Assembly (NCBI GenBank): GCA_021325145.1
Contig: JAJPHR010000058.1
Coordinates: forward strand, 46,710 to 110,709
DNA length: 64,000 nucleotides
Origin: Verrucomicrobiota bacterium
Lineage (GTDB): Bacteria; Verrucomicrobiota; Verrucomicrobiia; Limisphaerales; Pedosphaeraceae
Reading direction: 5' to 3'
Positions 62,974 to 64,000 of the stretch are shown here, piece after piece. Position 1 is the first letter of the stretch; each line of letters starts with the position of its first letter. Both the position numbers and the translations under genes were made by a program. The notes under the pieces were generated by a model. The model saw only the letters and a list, made by a program, of their open reading frames with translations. It made no database searches and was not told the DNA's origin.

Positions 62974-63753
62974 ATGCTTATCGGCACCATGAATCATCCT
63001 GCCCGCGACGTCGTGGCGGAAATCGAGTGGATGGCTCAAGCCGGCCTTGAATTCATCGACTTGACCCTGGAACCACCACGCGCGGCGGCCTGGCTGGTTG
63101 ACTTGAAGGCCATTCGCGCAGCCCTGCACAAGCACCAACTGCCGGTCGTTGGCCACACCGCTTATTACCTGCCCATCGCCAGCCCGTTCGAAAGCATCCG
63201 CCGAGCCGCGATTGAGGAACTGGTCCGCTGCCTGCATGCCTTCGCTGAATTGGGCGCGCGTTGGATGAATATTCATCCCGATTCCAACGTGCCAATGCAC
63301 GACCGCGCTTACGCCGCCCAACGCAACATCCAAAGCCTGCGCGAACTGACCGACTTCGCGCGCGCTTGTGGCATCGGCCTGATGATTGAGAATCTCCCCG
63401 GCCGCTTCAACACCGTCGCGCAACTCGCTCCGCTCATGGACGCCTTGCCCGAGCTCGGCTTCCATCTCGACATCGGCCACGCCAATCTGCTGGTCGAAAC
63501 CAATTCTGCCGACGAACTCATTGCCAGGTTCGGCCCCCGCCTGCGCCACGTTCATCTCCACGACAACAAAGGCGGAACCCAGGACCTCCACGCTCCGTTG
63601 GGCACCGGCACCGTCAACCTCGCTCACCACCTGCGTTCCTTGAAGGAGAGCGGTTACGACAGCACCATCACCCTCGAAGTCTTCACCCCCGACCGCCATT
63701 ACCTCAACTACAGCCGGGACGTCCTTCGCCGGCTTTGGGATGCCGCCGGGTAG
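62974..63753 (+). CDS. Sugar phosphate isomerase/epimerase-like TIM barrel
   Basis: A 259-residue AP-endonuclease-2/xylose-isomerase-like barrel. The metal-site segments are VGHTAYYLPIASPFE, WMNIHPDSN, IMIENLPGRFNTV (here LMIENLPG), FHLDIGHANLL and HVHLHDNKGGTQDLHAPLGTGTV, with the last strand TITLEVFTPDRHYL. This is the pattern of the Xyl_isom-like family acting on sugars, inositols or hydroxypyruvate; the substrate is not predictable. It follows the nucleotidyltransferase-fold gene on the same strand. ATG 62974. Confidence 0.88.
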   Translation: MLIGTMNHPARDVVAEIEWMAQAGLEFIDLTLEPPRAAAWLVDLKAIRAALHKHQLPVVGHTAYYLPIASPFESIRRAAIEELVRCLHAFAELGARWMNIHPDSNVPMHDRAYAAQRNIQSLRELTDFARACGIGLMIENLPGRFNTVAQLAPLMDALPELGFHLDIGHANLLVETNSADELIARFGPRLRHVHLHDNKGGTQDLHAPLGTGTVNLAHHLRSLKESGYDSTITLEVFTPDRHYLNYSRDVLRRLWDAAG

Positions 63754-63804
63754 CACGGACGACCCGTCCGGTGAAGATGAAGGTCGCATCAGGCGAAAGG
63801 CTTG

Positions 63805-63904
63805 GAACCTATCCCGGTAGGGCGGGCAGTCCTCTGCCCGTCGTCGGCGCGCACGGAGTGACCGTCCTTCGCTCGGAAGCTACAGCCCGGCCAGCGCGCC
63901 CTGC
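63805..63904. repeat. Dispersed repeat, GGCGGGCAG family, copy 4 (longest)
   Basis: Runs from GGAACCTATCCCGGTAGGGC through the hairpin GGGCAGTCCTCTGCCC, CGTCGGCGCGCACGGAGTGA, CCGTCCTTCGCTCGGAAGC to CCCGGCCAGCGCGCCCTGC. The left part matches 32587-32651, the right part 52817-52905, so it is the most complete copy. The last 96 bases of the window are T-rich on the plus strand without a gene. Confidence 0.82.
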
Positions 63905-64000
63905 TATGGGTATTGTCAAGGGAGCTGCTGGGTTATTTCTTTTCTTTCCTTAAAGACGGTTTTTGTTTTTGTGTTTTCCGGCGGCGTTTCCCCTTCTTAA

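Overview
The window looks like a chromosomal segment of a Verrucomicrobiota bacterium, probably of the Pedosphaera/Limisphaerales kind. This is inference, not a database match. The reasons are the GC-rich DNA and the gene repertoire: a Tat-exported Gfo/Idh/MocA oxidoreductase beside a cytochrome c/SUMF1-like fusion, a DUF1573-diheme cytochrome, a DUF3500 protein, a Tat-exported enolase-superfamily protein, a CE15-type esterase, a large FG-GAP protein, MqnD of the futalosine menaquinone route, and a DUF2723-TPR membrane protein. I see no rRNA, tRNA, CRISPR array, intact transposase or prophage. Coding density is high, with about 57 genes.

Layout. 1-5 kb: a partial MscS channel, an ApbE lipoprotein, a Gfo/Idh/MocA protein and a cytochrome c/SUMF1-like fusion. 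5-10 kb: QueD, LuxC-like acyl reductase, MFS exporter and LuxE-like acyl-protein synthetase on one strand, without any luciferase. 10-16 kb: a glycan cassette of a WecA-type transferase, a GT4 glycosyltransferase and a 997-residue DUF2723-TPR protein, then RlmD. 17-24 kb: DUF3500 protein, thymidylate kinase, DUF1573-cytochrome, CysS and a ClC channel with CBS domains. 24-29 kb: MarR regulator, Aas-type acyltransferase/acyl-ACP synthetase, two alpha/beta hydrolases, a small conserved protein and a TatD/EboB-like hydrolase. 29-35 kb: a FadR/GntR regulator divergent from an L-rhamnonate-dehydratase-like enzyme, a hydroxyacid dehydrogenase and a secreted GH39-like hydrolase. 35-41 kb: WYL regulator, Rho, CysK, TfoX-N protein and HxlR regulator divergent from an NTF2-like protein. 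41-48 kb: ComEC, RidA, SRPBCC protein, zinc alcohol dehydrogenase, FolB and a HAD-Nudix fusion. 48-52 kb: TetR, HlyD, ABC ATPase and ABC-2 permease, an efflux operon. 52-64 kb: a truncated NTF2-like gene, an RluE-type pseudouridine synthase, the FG-GAP protein, a cNMP-binding protein with an AI-2E-family permease, the CE15-like esterase with the enolase-superfamily protein, MqnD, a small lipoprotein, a nucleotidyltransferase-like protein and a TIM-barrel isomerase.

Two themes recur. First, at least seven families of imperfect palindromic repeats sit between genes, most present two or more times within these 64 kb. Some have run into coding ends and now appear to encode protein termini (HlyD and CE15 N-termini, HAD-Nudix C-terminus). 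Second, four local regulators (MarR, GntR, HxlR, TetR) have readable promoters with inverted repeats placed over them, and the MarR and TetR transcripts are predicted to be leaderless or nearly so. The least conventional gene sets are the LuxC/MFS/LuxE cassette, the exported CE15 plus enolase-superfamily pair, and the orphan EboB-like hydrolase with its small partner.
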